Assembly: GCA_023653785.1 (NCBI GenBank) | Contig: JAMKCH010035257.1 | Span: 40,068 to 104,067, forward strand | Source of the DNA: Ophioderma brevispina | Taxonomy: Eukaryota > Echinodermata > Ophiuroidea > Amphilepidida > Ophiodermatidae | Direction: 5' to 3' | Length of the DNA: 64,000 nucleotides | Shown: positions 12,753 through 25,121 of the stretch, piece after piece | Layout: each line of letters begins with the position of its first letter | Position numbering within the stretch: position 1 is the first letter of the stretch | The notes under the pieces: model-generated | Database searches by the model: none | Told to the model about the DNA's origin: nothing | Seen by the model: only the letters and a program-made list of their open reading frames with translations | Position numbers and translations under genes: made by a program

Positions 12753-13000
12753 GATACACTATGGCGGACAACACAATTTCGCGCATCAAAATCCCGTTAA
12801 AAGTTTCTCATCCTCAGGTTATGACCCCATTCCCATATTCTTAATCTGTTACGTTCAGTTTCCGTCATACCCCATCTTCTAAATAATATTAAACGTTCAA
12901 TATTAATCCCGCATTTAAAGTAGGGGCTTTTGAGGAGTTGTCACATTTCATTGTGTGTGATTTCACTTGTGTGGTTGCGGTGTTGTCGCCATAGTGTATC
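12753..13000. mobile_element. TA-flanked MITE, 248 bp
   Basis: The left end CACTATGGCGGACAACAC pairs with the right end GTGTTGTCGCCATAGTG, differing by one extra G. TA lies outside both ends, and the match extends two more bases (GA/TC). A TA target duplication is typical of Tc1/mariner elements. The interior is AT-rich and non-coding, so the element is non-autonomous. Confidence 0.75.
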
Positions 13001-13006
13001 ATTCAT

Positions 13007-13079
13007 CACTGATCGCTCTGTTTCAGTGATCCGATCTGTTTCGGTGAGATCGCTTCCTTTTAGTGATCGCTCCCCGTTC
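13007..13079. repeat. Four diverged ~18-20 bp tandem units
   Basis: The units read CACTGATCGCTCTGTTT, CAGTGATCCGATCTGTTT, CGGTGAGATCGCTTCCTTTT and AGTGATCGCTCCCCGTTC. They begin six bases after the MITE at 12753-13000. Confidence 0.6.
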
Positions 13080-13095
13080 AACTCAGCTAGAGGGA

Positions 13096-13113
13096 GCCCG
13101 CGCGAGCGCGGGC
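13096..13113. repeat. GC hairpin
   Basis: GCCCGCGCGAGCGCGGGC: seven-base arms GCCCGCG/CGCGGGC around CGAG. CTAG-GGGA-like bases on both sides extend the pairing imperfectly. No T run follows, so I do not call a terminator. Confidence 0.75.
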
Positions 13114-16100
13114 CTTTCCCGCTAGTTTTCATAACATAGCGATTATGTACTTAGAATCTTGGATCTGTGATTGTACTTAACGCGGAGCTGGAAATGCCTT
13201 AAGTTGTGTCCGTTACATGAGAACTATTGCCACCTCAAAAAATGGTCCTCTAACTTGACTTGCCCTGAACCAATAAAACATCTAATGGGAAAGATCATGG
13301 CGCTAGGATCACGGCCATTTATATTGGAAGGCCGTTTCCGGACGTTTACAACAGCCGTTGAATTATTATCGGAGATTCTCTTTATATTAATTATTCTAAC
13401 TACAAATTCCTTCTTGTGCCAACAATAGACATTTCGAGCTCAACCATCACAGTAGATGTTTATAGCTGGTTTTACCAATGAAAAGCCAGTGTTAAAAATT
13501 CTCAATTTTGGGGGGGAACATTGGGGCGCCTCTTCACAATGTGCTATATTGCTTTAAGAACAATGAAAAAGAGTTATTGAGGGATATAAAGTGTTCAAAA
13601 ATTTAGGAGAAATCAAAATATTTTTTTCATGCATCCTGATAAAATAAATAAAATTGCCTTCCTTAAAAATACTACATGTCGCAATGTGATTGGCTAATTT
13701 ATAAAAGGGTTTTACGGTTTTAAAGTGTTAAAAAAAATTTTAGGATTTTTGTAGGATACATGACCTTATTGAGTGGATGGGCAATTTTTTCAAAATGGTG
13801 AGTTGAGTATGGGATGGGACTCAATATACCCTCAGCCTTTGTTCCAAAGAAAAAATGTTTAACTATTTACGTTGTCATATCCGTACCTAGGCAGAACAAT
13901 TTACATTTGAAAGAAAAACTGTTTCTTGCATTAGCATTCAATCACTGTATTTCATTTCCTAGTGTGACCCATTTTCTTGCTTGAACCAATATTGATTAAG
14001 CCTACACAGTGTGACGACAACATGACTTCTGATTGGAACTTGCGAAGCACTACAGTTTTAATTTAACACACAACCTCGCTCTCTATATATGCACTTATAA
14101 ATTGCCTCATCATATAGCATTACACCAAACTGCAAGAAAGTGCATGTTATCATTTGCCTTTTAAACGTGTAAATAAGCACTGGACATAGCAAAGCACTGT
14201 GATTGTCAATAACATGAAAATGCCTACCAGAATCAACTGGAAATTTAGGAAACAAGCTTTTCATATCCAAGTTTGTTGTTTTTTTTATAATGTTGAACCA
14301 CAAAAAAAAAAGAGGGTGCTAAGATTAGAAAATAACCTCTAAGATAATATTGCCAGATTGTTACCAGCAGTTTTGAATAACACTCACGGTGTATGACAAA
14401 AAAATCGTTTAGTTACAATGATGGCACTCAAAAACAGTCTTCTGAATGATACCAGTTATTCTTGGCAAGTTGAAAACCTTCATTCAATATTCAAAATTCC
14501 AGTTTGGTTTCCTCTGTTTGAAATGCCAGCGATGGCCACAAGCATAATGTCTACAAAGTAGTTCTGCATGTTACTCTGCATACGAATTACTTCATCTACG
14601 TTAAAATCCTCAATCGAACCATAATCCTATAATGAAATTTGTATATTGCGTTAAAAGCAAACTTCAACAATTTTTAGTTTGCTAAACGCTGGCTGACACT
14701 ACCCCCATTTCCATACGAGTACATATTATCTGCTAAACAATGGCTAACAATTCGCTTATGCGCTCACGTTCTACGCTACCCGCCAATTCGTCTAGTATTA
14801 ATGGTATTATTTATTCTCAAGCAATGATTGTTACCAATTATTGTCAACTCACATGTATATAGGGAATTGGGACAAACAATGTTAAAATGAGTGCAGGTAT
14901 GTCTAACTGCAATCTTTGCATGGCAAATTGAATTGAGATCGATTCCAACCATTTGGGGACTCGTCTCGCAAGTAACATGACTTGTGGGATAAAAAACCAT
15001 GGATTTACACTACACGCCAAGTTATTTAAGTGGGGATTGAAGAGATTAATTCAATATGCTGAGGATAGCAAAATATCGGAGGATACACAAACGGCTTTTT
15101 TCTCCCATGTTGAGAATTTACCTCAGCCTTTAATCCAGCTACATTCGCACTGTAGTCATTTCAGTCCTTCGTTATATAAGCTGGCACACAATTCTGTACA
15201 ATTTCACAAGAAAGGTCGCACTTTTCGCCAGTTCAGAGTAAAGTGAAATCTGGCCCTCCTTCTTTTGTGAAGGAAGCTGTCCTGTCCTCGCTACTTTGAG
15301 ATTGCCTTAGGCACTTGCTATTATTGCTTACGAGGCTAGGTTTTCTTCTTCACAGTGAGCTATTTTGACCGATTTTGGCTTAAATTGAAGCATTCTTTTT
15401 GAAGGTCACTCTCCCATGAAAGAACATTGACACTTAGGAGTTTCCATGGATGGCTGAGGCTGAGAACACAGTGTCCAAATTCTGATCACATGAGATTATA
15501 AAACCTGATCCGACAGCAACTGCCCCGAGTGTCCATGCTCTCAAGTTAAACGCAGTCGGCTCGTTAACTTGGACTAAAATGATCTTTTGGAGCAATCAAG
15601 TATTGCTCAGTCAAGGCTTCAGGTAGTCGATTCTTTGACTGATGCAAGCTGTGAATAGTTCTCCCCAAGTATTAATGGGACGATTCAATGCTTCACTGGT
15701 AATAGCGCTGATTTCTCTACACATGAGTAGTCACCTGGGTTCCCATTTAAAGCCACTTTTTGGCCCATATTAGAAGCTCAAAATAGCCAAAGGGAAGTCA
15801 GAGCCAGTTATTTATACAAAATCATTCCATTGAATATTTGGCTCTTGTACCATACACAGAACGAATCAAGCAAATTTGGAGCACTACTAAGTTTTTTAAT
15901 TTGGGATTAAACTTTAGGGTCCGCATTCAATTTTTGCGGCTCTAAGCTCAAGCTTTCTAACAAATAATACTGAGAAATATAGCTTTGGGAAATTTGCAGC
16001 AATGGCGACAGACGTATGCTATCCACCTCACAACCAACCGACAAAATGATGTGTCCTTAAAAGGGTCCCCTATACAGTGGTGGATAGGTAGGCTTGTGGG

Positions 16101-16778
16101 TTTCTGAAGGTGGCATCCCAAATTCAGGCCAATCAGAGATCAATCATGGACCAAAACGGCTGCAAAATTTCCAAATTTACTTATTTATTAACTCCTCAGG
16201 AAATAAGACATATCATTTTGATCCTTTAACCAGTCAGAAACCATCATGTACCCAGGTTTAAAACTCAAAAATTTGTTAATTGTGTCCAGGATAATACATA
16301 CTTCCAAAGATACCAATATTTTTCTATCCTAAATAAAAGAAAACCCTGCCATTTTGAGTTTTGCAAATCATACTTTGGACTCCTAAATTTTGGTTTCGCT
16401 AACACGTTCAAAATGTAATCGCATTCATTTTGTGTATGATGCTAAACCACTTATAACCTACCCGTTTAGCCGTAAACTACAATTACATGGTCTGTGGTAT
16501 CTATGCTTGAAGGCATCGACTTTCTAGGGCATCCGGAACTCTGTGGTCAATGCCTCCATGTCAAATTCTTGCATCAACGACAAACTACATACATGCAGCA
16601 TAGCCTCAACAGTTTTGAAAGTTTCATTCATCTTAAAACAAAAAATAGCTTTAATATTTCCACGTTAAGAGGTGCATTTGGTGACCCTAGCTTCACTTTT
16701 TGTTATGGTTCACTAAGATGTCTTCAATTAAAACCTTATTTCCAAATTGAGTGATTCTAGTGGTGCATTTTGATGTTA
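13114..16778. other. No feature identified
   Basis: About 3.7 kb of AT-rich DNA. Frames are short and unrecognised, and I see no tandem array or clear inverted-repeat element. Confidence 0.4.
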
Positions 16779-16853
16779 GGCCATAAAAAAAATTGTTTGT
16801 TTGGCGTAACCCTACCGACCCAAAAAACCTTCCGACTGTCAGTTTTTATGGCA
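16779..16853. mobile_element. Short GGCC-ended element, possibly decayed
   Basis: Begins GGCCATAAAAAAAATTG and continues GTTTGGCGTAACCCTACCGACCC; 75 bp on, GTTTTTATGGCACC gives a partial opposite end. The left sequence matches the ends of the elements at 19448 and 26103 (GGCCAAAAAAAAATTGTTG and, in reverse, GGCATAAAAAAATATGTTG...GGCG), so these form a family. Confidence 0.45.
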
Positions 16854-19180
16854 CCGGGCAAATCCCTAGCGTTTAAAACAGTGGCGCACCCCTGGCAAGT
16901 ACACAATTCTTCCGAAATAAATTCTTTCAAATGATACAAATCAGTTTTACGGTTGTTCTCACCGTCTACTATGTTCACATTTTTCTTGAAATTGGATTTT
17001 AAAATTACCCATTTTCCGGCGCATCTATTACATATTAAACTCGGTTTTAAAGAGTGCTTACAGTTCGCTATCACAATACGATATTACATTTTACGAACTT
17101 GACCTCTAAACGCCGTTAAAATGTGCGTACGAGGTCACACCATATATGGCGTGTTTGTAACCTTGTAAACAAATGAGCCATATGCACAAGTACCGGAAAA
17201 GTTGGACAATAAAGTGCATTTGCCAGTTCGATGCAGAGAGCGAACTAATGCCATAGTCCAGAAATTATTTTGACCAAATATTTGAAGTGCGCGAAAGATT
17301 GGGTGGAATTTAAATGTGCTGATACGGAATTGGCCCGGAGAAAGAGGCAGAACTCGCGAAAGGTAGTGATGTCGTGCCTGATCTGCAAGAACAAAAAGTG
17401 CCATTGCGGGATGGAGTTGGGGGTTCAGCTTTACCACTCCTATCCCAGCATACGTCGGATTTCACGCCAGGTGTCTACAACAGATTTTGCGATGTGAAGA
17501 AAATAAGTCAGGAAAATAAATCAATCAGGTATTAGACATAGACTTACTGTTGAAATAAAATTCATTACAAAAAGTTTCATCGATGCATCATCATGATCAC
17601 TCACTTGTAATCACTGTCAGTGTCACAACACACATTCACATGACAACAAGAACTCTCATTAAATTAATATCCGAGCGTATACCATTGCAGCTCGTATACA
17701 CGCGACTCGTAACTTACGTTATAAAATAATTTAATAGTACCAGCATGATCGTCCCAAGAGTAGCGCAGCCAGCCATTTGCCCCACCACATCCTTCAACAT
17801 CCAACTCATTGGGTGTGGTGGCACAATACAAATTCATTCTCTATTTTAAATGTGAACTCTCTGTGCATTACTGACACCTTGGTGTATGATGCACCTAAAA
17901 AGTACATTGTAGGCTACAACAATTTATATTCGCCGTCCACAATTTCCTTTTCTGAAATAGGCATATACGCGCGCGAGTGCTGCTTGTAATATCGACTTTT
18001 ATTTCCTTTACGCGTTTCATGGTTCTGTCCTGGCGGAATGCGGCGTAGCCTTGACACAGAGAATGGAGTTAAAACGAATTTTTACTTTTACTGTTTTCTT
18101 AAAATGGACATTTTCTGTGCACAGAAATTACAACATTTAATCATGAAGATAATTATCAATTCAGTGTAACAAGACTAAGACTATATGGTTTACTCAAGAG
18201 TGATGAGCGATACCAGTAGCAGGCCCTCAAAGGAACCTGACCTGACATTTTGGCAATTTTTCTCATTTTTGTCCACAATGGCCCAGTACACACATCATCA
18301 AATAGGGTGGATAAGTTTCGTTCTGAACATATGACCTTGTATACTGTGTAAGTGGGAAATTTTCTCTGCGTACAATATTTCGTGATTTAACAGATAGTGC
18401 CAAATTGTTTAATTTTCATTGTATGACATCAATGCAATCAAATCTATTGGAAAAAGTTATTTTCGCGTTTTTTGTAGGTCACCTCGTGAAATTCGGAAAT
18501 AAAACCTCACAAAAATTTCCACTTATCATGTAATTAATAGGCCAATCCCATACGTTACTGAGAAGACAACAAGCTAAATTTTGGTATTTACATATATTTT
18601 GTTATGTGAGCAGTACTGAGTAGTGAAGCTGTATTTGCAGCAATTTATTGTAACAAATTATAGTTTTTGGAAACGAAAATTAGTGAAAACTGATAACCAT
18701 TTTCACCTTGGAGTTTCCATTAAGCAGGACGTAGTGTGTATTAGCTGTTTCCTCAACCAAATACACTCTGACATCAGATTTGAATGGTGGCAAATCATAC
18801 GCAAAAGACTATTTGGTGCTAATTGCCTCATTGCACCTTTGGCCCATAATGCTCAGTTTGAAATGAATTCATTAAATTTTATCAAATTAAATGGTTTTTT
18901 TTCTTTCCTTTACTCATCAGACATGTTGGCCATGGTCGAACGGAGTAGAGGCACACAGCTTGTTGTGATCAAGGCAGATGCAGTTCTACACAGGTGCAGA
19001 TGTGCAACATGTTCTCCCACTCTAGCACTAACTAACCCTATATAACTTCAAACCTGGCATTGCGAACATAGGGCATTGTGTGTAACAATGTACATGTAAT
19101 ACTTTGGACATAATGTGAATCCGTCCAAGCGGCAATAATTGGCAATTATGATATTTTCATTGCAGATTGGATGTCTAGCT
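16854..19180. other. No feature identified
   Basis: Contains overlapping unrecognised open frames at 17135-17497 and one of 140 codons at 18623-19045. Their residues show no motif I can assign. CCCCACCACATCC facing GGGTGTGGTGG near 17800 is a short imperfect hairpin. Confidence 0.4.
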
Positions 19181-19189
19181 ATAAGGGTT

Positions 19190-19970
19190 TGACGTTGCTG
19201 CTAACTGCGTGTTGGATGTTTTCCCCTTGAAAGTATCTGTGTCTTATAAGTGCTGGGGTCTGGCATTCCTGGGAGCTTGACAATTTTAGACTGCTGCTTA
19301 CTGCCAGTCCAACACTAACACTCCGGATTTTTGCCCAAAATTTAGTTGCTGTACCTGCTGATCGAACGTTAATCCTTTCAGAGAAAGTGGATGATTACTG
19401 CCCGTCGATATTACCGCTGTGGTTTATAGCAGGAAAAATGGCTGTCAGGCCAAAAAAAAATTGTTGTATGGAGTACCCCACCCGCCCGACCCTAATTTTG
19501 AAAATCAAGCCCCTGTACAAGAGTATACCAAACCCGATTTTTTTTATTTTCAAAATCTATTTTTCCAGATGTTTTTACTACCCTATTTTTTAACCGAATT
19601 TTCTCCAATATTGTTTGTGTTCTCGTGTAACTTTGGCAACTTCTTCTCTTTACGATTTTCATAATAATAGTCAAAAGTACAATATTAATAACATTACATA
19701 GACTTGTTGATGATTTTGATGTAGTAATGCATTATTTAAAAAAAAAACACCCCCTACCCTATTTGAAAATTTTCTTGTTACTCCCATACACATTTTTTTG
19801 GCCTAACTGCCGCTCTGCCTCTGGTAGATCAACAATTTTTAGATGCTGTTTACTGCTTGTCGGACATTTCCCTCAAGATTGAAAGATTACTGAATATGGG
19901 TTGCTTCTAACTGCCGCTCAGACATTAATCCTTGAGAGACCCATTACTACCAACTGTCGGTCTGACTTGT
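19190..19970. repeat. Decayed repeat field with TACTGCC-GTCGGACAT-like blocks
   Basis: Related blocks recur at 19195 (TGCTGCTAACTGCGTGTTGGA), 19291, 19391 (GATTACTGCCCGTCGA), 19846 (TGTTTACTGCTTGTCGGAC), 19908 (CTAACTGCCGCTCAGACAT) and 19950 (CCAACTGTCGGTCTGAC). Spacing is irregular, 45-100 bases. A 356 bp element is inserted at 19448. Class unknown. Confidence 0.5.
19448..19803. mobile_element. GGCC-ended MITE, 356 bp
   Basis: The left end GGCCAAAAAAAAATTGTTG-TATGGAGTA and the right end, in reverse complement, GGCCAAAAAAATG-TGTATGGGAGTA are inverted repeats of about 25 bp. Internal blocks (ATTTTGAAA left, TTTGAAAATTTT right) extend the symmetry. There is no transposase. Target duplication is not clear. 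Related ends lie at 16779 and 26402. Confidence 0.7.
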
Positions 19971-20640
19971 TCTTTAAAATTCTTAAATTATTAAGATCTC
20001 AAAATTGTATTTTCTCTCTCCCCATCCCCCCATCCCCCCCAAAATGGCAATTTTTTGAAATGTAAAATGTTACATCATTTCTTTAATCCGTATCCTTGAC
20101 CACTTTGATAAATATTTATTAATCTGTCCCTGGAGATGCACTGTCCAGTGCACTCATTGTTTAAAATAGGTGCCACATTGCCCAGACTAGAACTCAGCAA
20201 CCTCTGTAACCATTCTGATGTATCCGTTAGGAAAGCGTTGGACCTTTCCGAACTAACACCTGTAGAGATATCATCACTCCTCTACTAACCCGGCTTTTTT
20301 AGCTTAATTGACAAGAGTGCCATGCTAGTTTTACAGAAGTTTTGCTGGTTCAACTGGCCAAGTGCATTTTTTTTTTAATACTGGCAATGCCCTGTCCCCC
20401 CAGGCTGGACCATATTTTCCTCTGTATAGAGCAATATGAAATTCAGGCTGTATTTATTTAAGCATAATTAAAGGCCTTGTGTGTTTCACTTTAAGATCTT
20501 TCTTTAGCAAAATCCAGGTATGAAATCTTTCAATTATGAAATCACTACAGATGACATATCACCTTTTATAGTTTGCCAATAATCATCTGATTTGGTGGTT
20601 TTTGTTCCTATTGCACTCTATGCTTCTATGAGATTGTGGC
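19971..20640. other. No feature identified
   Basis: C-run CCATCCCCCC near 20030 and T run near 20370. No element ends, RNA gene or protein fragment recognised. Confidence 0.35.
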
Positions 20641-20654
20641 CTGAAAATTCTGCT

Positions 20655-21300
20655 CCGACCATATGTCCAGAGCCATCAGTCATCCCCTTCGAGAAATATT
20701 CCAAGTCAAATTCAAATGCACATGGTCCAGGAGCATATCCTCATGCTCACTGCTTCAGGACATATGTGTATTTAAAATAGGCTCGCAGGAGCAAGATTCA
20801 AAATGCTCCTGGAGCAATAGGCCCCTACCGATGTGTCCTGGAGTTTAAATTTTTGGGCCAAATCTCATAGAAGCGCAACCTATCTGGGTATGAGGGCTTC
20901 TGCTGTAGTAGTATGAAGATTTTCCGATTTCGGCGCAAATAATGCTCCTGCATATGGTCTTGGAGCCTAAATATCTGGAGAAACATTCTAAACTCCACAT
21001 GTCCAGGACCAATGGAAGCACCTGAAGCAGTACTTAATAGAATATTCTCTGAGAAATATGCTCCTGGAGCATTATTATCCAAATATTTTTGCCAACTGAC
21101 TTCAGTAGCTTGCCATATGCTCCTGACTTGTTGCATTCAAATATGCTCCTGGACATAGTTGACTTAAATAGTTTTCCAGCTTATTTTAATTTCCAGGACA
21201 TAGTTAAATATGCTTTTGGCCTACATTAATAGAATAGTGAACCAGTTTTTATTTATGCTCCAGGACATATGTTTCAGACCATATGCTCTTGGCACATAAT
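20655..21300. repeat. Cluster of ATATG-TCC-GGA palindromic motifs
   Basis: At least 13 copies of a partly palindromic motif lie in about 645 bp. Examples are ATATGTCCAG (20661), CATGGTCCAGGAGCATAT (20721), CAGGACATATGT (20755), ATGCTCCTGGAGCA (20803), ATGTGTCCTGGAG (20831), ATGCTCCTGCATATGG (20942), CATGTCCAGGACC (20998), ATATGCTCCTGGAGCAT (21056), ATATGCTCCTGG (21141), CCAGGACATA (21192), ATGCTCCAGGACATATG (21255) and ATATGCTCTTGG (21281). Both half-site orders occur and spacing varies from 20 to 110 bases. The sequence between motifs is not repeated, which differs from a normal satellite. Confidence 0.8.
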
Positions 21301-21845
21301 GTTGGGTCAAAATCCCAAAACACTCGCGATAAACAACAATCGCCAAACTTACTCGATTCCCTGGCAACTTTTAAATTGCGAATTGTTGAAAAAATTAAAA
21401 TGCGTAAATTCAAATTGCTAAAATGAAAATTGCATACATTGTAAAATAACAAAATGTAAAAAAAAATGCAGAAATGACAAGTGCAATCTTAAAATAAACT
21501 TCTAAGTTGGAAAAATCACAAACGTGCATTTTCGCTGGTAGGAATGGCTAAAAGGGGGCATTCGGAGCAAACTTCGCCGGGCCTAGCAAAAAATTGCAAT
21601 ATTGTATGAAATTGCAGGTGTTCGTTTTGGCCATGGGTGGGGACATTTTCATGTAGATTCATGAATCTCGGAGGGGTTCATGATCATGTGGGAGATTTCT
21701 TAGTTGATTTGACATGGAATGACCCTATGATTTATATGTATACAGCATTGTTTTTATTCTCAAACAATTCACATTATACCATGGGGTAATGGTCATTCCA
21801 GGCCTTTGTCTTCAAGGGTAGTGCACTTGTATTATTTCTGTTTGG
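21301..21845. other. No feature identified
   Basis: AT-rich and non-coding; no repeat or element end recognised. Confidence 0.35.
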
Positions 21846-21848
21846 TTC

Positions 21849-22090
21849 AGGTGCGTAACCAGCGGGGGTGGGGGCAGGGGCGACTGGGCCCCCCCCCCGG
21901 ACAAACTAAAATGGGACGGCGAAGGCTAAAAAATGGGGACGAAAGAAGGGGAGAATGGGAAAAATACGGGTCTATACCCGGCGACGAAGCGAGCCGGACA
22001 CAAATGGGGAAATTCTTTGAGTCTTGCCCCCCCCCCCCCACCCCCCCGATTCAAGGTCGGTTACCCACCCCCCCCCCCCCCCCCCGTTTT
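21849..22090 (+). mobile_element. CAGGnGCGTA-type GC-rich element, truncated
   Basis: Starts CAGGTGCGTAACCAGC then GGGGGTGGGGGCAGGGGCG and long C runs, the pattern of widespread CAGGGGCGTAGCCAGC elements, related in style to 3104-3310. Two long C runs lie at 22027-22047 and near 22065-22085. No matching right end follows the last C run, so the element is truncated or the run marks an assembly join. The overlapping frames here are low-complexity artefacts of C/G runs. Confidence 0.55.
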
Positions 22091-22363
22091 TTAGTGTTAA
22101 AATGTAATGTGATAATATAAAAGGCAAAACCACACACACATGCCTTATTGCTGAGTCGAGGTGTAAACCCGTCCACCCCGTTAGCAGGGACAAAACCAAA
22201 TTTAAAACTTTTGGTTTATCTAAATGTACTACTACTACACACTCAACAAACAATTCAATGTCGTTTTTTGGACTTAGCTACATACAAGGGAGATCAATTT
22301 CTTTTGTATTTTAGGCCTGTAATTTTAATGAAACTGAACCACATAGTGGAATTGGGTAGGCCG

Positions 22364-22614
22364 TAGGTCACTTGGTCGAATACACAAAAGTTGAAATAAC
22401 AAACTTTACAATATCATATTGTTACAAAATTTTTTTGAACGGTTTTTAGTTTCATTTTTTTAAGACTTTAAAAGCTTTTTTTTGTTTTTTGGAAACCAAA
22501 AATTAAATTTGTGTTTTTACGAACTTAAAAAATGTGTTTTTAAAGCTTTTTAAAATTATTTCATACACAGTTTAAAGGTGTTTTTTCATTTTTTCATTTT
22601 GACCAAGTGACCTA
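22364..22614. mobile_element. TA-flanked MITE, 251 bp
   Basis: TAGGTCACTTGGTC at the left end is exactly complemented by GACCAAGTGACCTA at the right. The outer TA on each side fits a Tc1/mariner-type target duplication. The interior is T-rich with long T and A runs and codes for nothing. Confidence 0.8.
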
Positions 22615-24435
22615 TGAGCGTTCGTTTTTTAATGAATGCTGGTATTGAATTTAGTTACTCTTAACACTGTTATGAATGGACTTGGTCATTAACCAATTGA
22701 ATAATAATCATAATATTGTGGTTGCAATCAGCTCAATTTACCATAAACGTGTTTAAAATCTGACACAGAATTGAAATCAAATTTGCACTGTTGGAAGGAA
22801 TCATGATGATCGGCCATCTTATTTGACCCATTATTACGAGTCAGTTTGCCACACACAAACATTGTTACATTTGCATGGTTTTGGTTGTCAGTCACCATTT
22901 CGTGATCATTATATTTGACTAATTTTTCGGTGTCATTTTGACCGATAATTGGGTGTGTTTCCCGGGGGACACTTTCTGTGTTAAAGGGATTACCAGCGAT
23001 ATTGCGAGAGAAAATCGAAAAAAAGTGGAAATGCATTTTTAAATTCTAATACAGGGATAGGTGGTGTATTTGAGGTAAATTTGTCATACCGTCTCGCCGT
23101 GAATTAGACATCAACAGATGTTCATCTATCAAATTCTACACTAAACCTAGTGTTGTTTACACCCAGTACCTAATAAACAAAGATCAATAATGTTAAATGT
23201 TTGATGTCAAACCCCCTTTATTATCATGTGCACAATATCATGCTTAAAAGCCTGGCTTTTATCTCAAGTCAAAATTTTAGATACTCACGCATAGAAATTA
23301 CAGAATGGATAAAGCTGCCATGCGTTATTACATGGATTTCACAGCCAACGCCCTTGTAGTGTGCGACATGTCTAAGCAGTAACAAAAATATATTTTGATT
23401 ATTATTTTTTGATGTTGCCGGATTAGCAATCGCTGTCTTACCGTTAATTTGAACAATTCCATGTTCAATTTTAAATAAGAATAACAATTTGGTCAATACC
23501 CTTAATTGTCACACAAATCATTTTTTTTTATCCTTTATGAGTTGTTTAGCTGAACAATCCACTGTGCCATATCTGAATTTGAAACGTCTTTTGATAGTTA
23601 TTCTGTTTATATCATCTATGATATTTTTAAAGTTATTAAAGATTTATAAATGTAATACACATGTGGTTGGTCTGCTTCTTGGCCTGTTTGTGGAGACTGA
23701 ATTATATACTGTGTAAATGTACGCAGTTCATTTTAGGTAAGTCCTTGGCAGGAACACTAAATTTGCAATGTGGAATGTGTCTTAGAAATTGTAATCCCTG
23801 TTTATACCCACTGTAGTTAGGCCTGTGATGTTGGCTTTACTGATTTCAGCTTGTTATTGCCTTCAAAAATACAACAAAAACAGATTTTCTTTTCATTTCC
23901 AGCCAGTTTTTGGCGTCTGCACCCAGTTTTTTATTAGGTCTAATTTAATCTACTTTTTTCAAAAAAAAAACCTCACTCACAGGTCTTATAATAAGTAACA
24001 GTCCTTGTTGCATGGGAGACTTACAATTATAAAGTAACCTTCAAATTAATTCAAAGTTGAAATTGCCATTATGAGAGGATCTAGAGGAGTATTTTACGTT
24101 TCAAATTTCACCATGTTAATTTGTGATCATTCTTGAAGTGGCAATTTAATATTATGCACTCTTCCAATTTAGCTACCTTCCCCATAGCTTGTTTAACTTG
24201 GCATTGGATATGTGAAGTAACTGCACGCTCAGAGGATAGATTCCAATTGCATTCATGATGGGGAAAAAGACCATCGGGCATAACCTCACACATGCCGAGA
24301 TCTTGCATTTTTTGTATTTTTGTCTTGTATAAGTTCTTGGGATCTTGAACCTGCAGCAGGAATAATGATATGGGTTCGTTTATATGTTTCTGAGACATGA
24401 GTAATAGATCTGGAAAAAAAAACAATCGCACTTCT
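22615..24435. other. No feature identified
   Basis: AT-rich, short unrecognised frames only. Confidence 0.4.
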
Positions 24436-24515
24436 GCCAATTACGCTCCCCTCCTCCAAGAAATTCCCCATTTTGAAGAAATTCGCCCCTCCTAAAACTT
24501 CCATATTACGCCCTG
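24436..24515 (-). mobile_element. Fragment of a GGGCGTAAT-type GC-rich element
   Basis: Read on the minus strand it begins CCAGGGCGTAATATGG and continues GGAGGGGCGAATTTC and GGAGGAGGGGAGCG, resembling the left part of CAGGGGCGTA-type elements seen at 3104 and 21849. No second end was found. Confidence 0.35.
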
Positions 24516-24784
24516 GTCCTCGCCCTATTCCATCTATAAATTTTTAGTAAGGTAAGCCCCATCTGACACTCTTTACTGACGCAATTTTCTTATTAATTCG
24601 GGAGAAAATCTTGAAAAAATCGTCCCTCAAAAAATCCTGGGTTTACAGGCCCGGTCTTGTCTCGCCAGGGCGCACCCCATCTAAAAATAAGATGTTTTTC
24701 TGTAAGGTGACCCATCTGACTTACTTTCTGACAAAATATGAATTGTGGGAAACTCAGCACGATAGGCCATGTCATTTCCATAAA

Positions 24785-25121
24785 GGATGGCCCCGTTTAA
24801 GTATATGAAATTTTTCGTCTTGATAGATTGGGCCAGCACCCCAAAACTTCCATCTGCAAGTTTCGCGCAGATATTTCAAGCCGTTTTGAATAAGAGCTAA
24901 AAACGTAGGTTTTGTAACCCATAGTCTGTGTAAATAATATTGTCACAAAAGGAGCAAATTTTACTCATAACTTCCGAACCAAACATCCTTTATCCCTAAG
25001 ATTTCCCAGGGTAAATGAGAAATAGTACTTTTCTCTTCTTCTGATACCAAAATTGTGGCCACTTCCGGTAAATCTGGACTTCTGGGGACGAGGCTATTAG
25101 CGAGTCGGCCATGGACCTTTA
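24785..25121 (+). repeat. Interspersed repeat family R1, copy 2
   Basis: Begins GGATGGCCCCGTTTAAGT and ends GGGGACGAGGCTATTAGCGA..GGCCATGG. Contains CATCCTTTATCCCTAAG, CCCAGGGTAAATGAGAAA and TGATACCAAAATTGTGGCC, blocks also seen in the copies at 59586 and 60063. No terminal repeats and no coding frame. Confidence 0.7.

Noticed and set aside
13096..13113. Rho-independent terminator
   Set aside because: Perfect GC hairpin but no T run, and the sequence is eukaryotic.
18623..19045. Protein-coding gene of 140 codons
   Set aside because: Longest plus-strand frame outside the repeats, but no family, no splice context and AT-rich base use like the surrounding DNA.
21806..22253. Pro/Gly-rich proteins
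   Set aside because: Translations of C and G runs in a GC-rich element.
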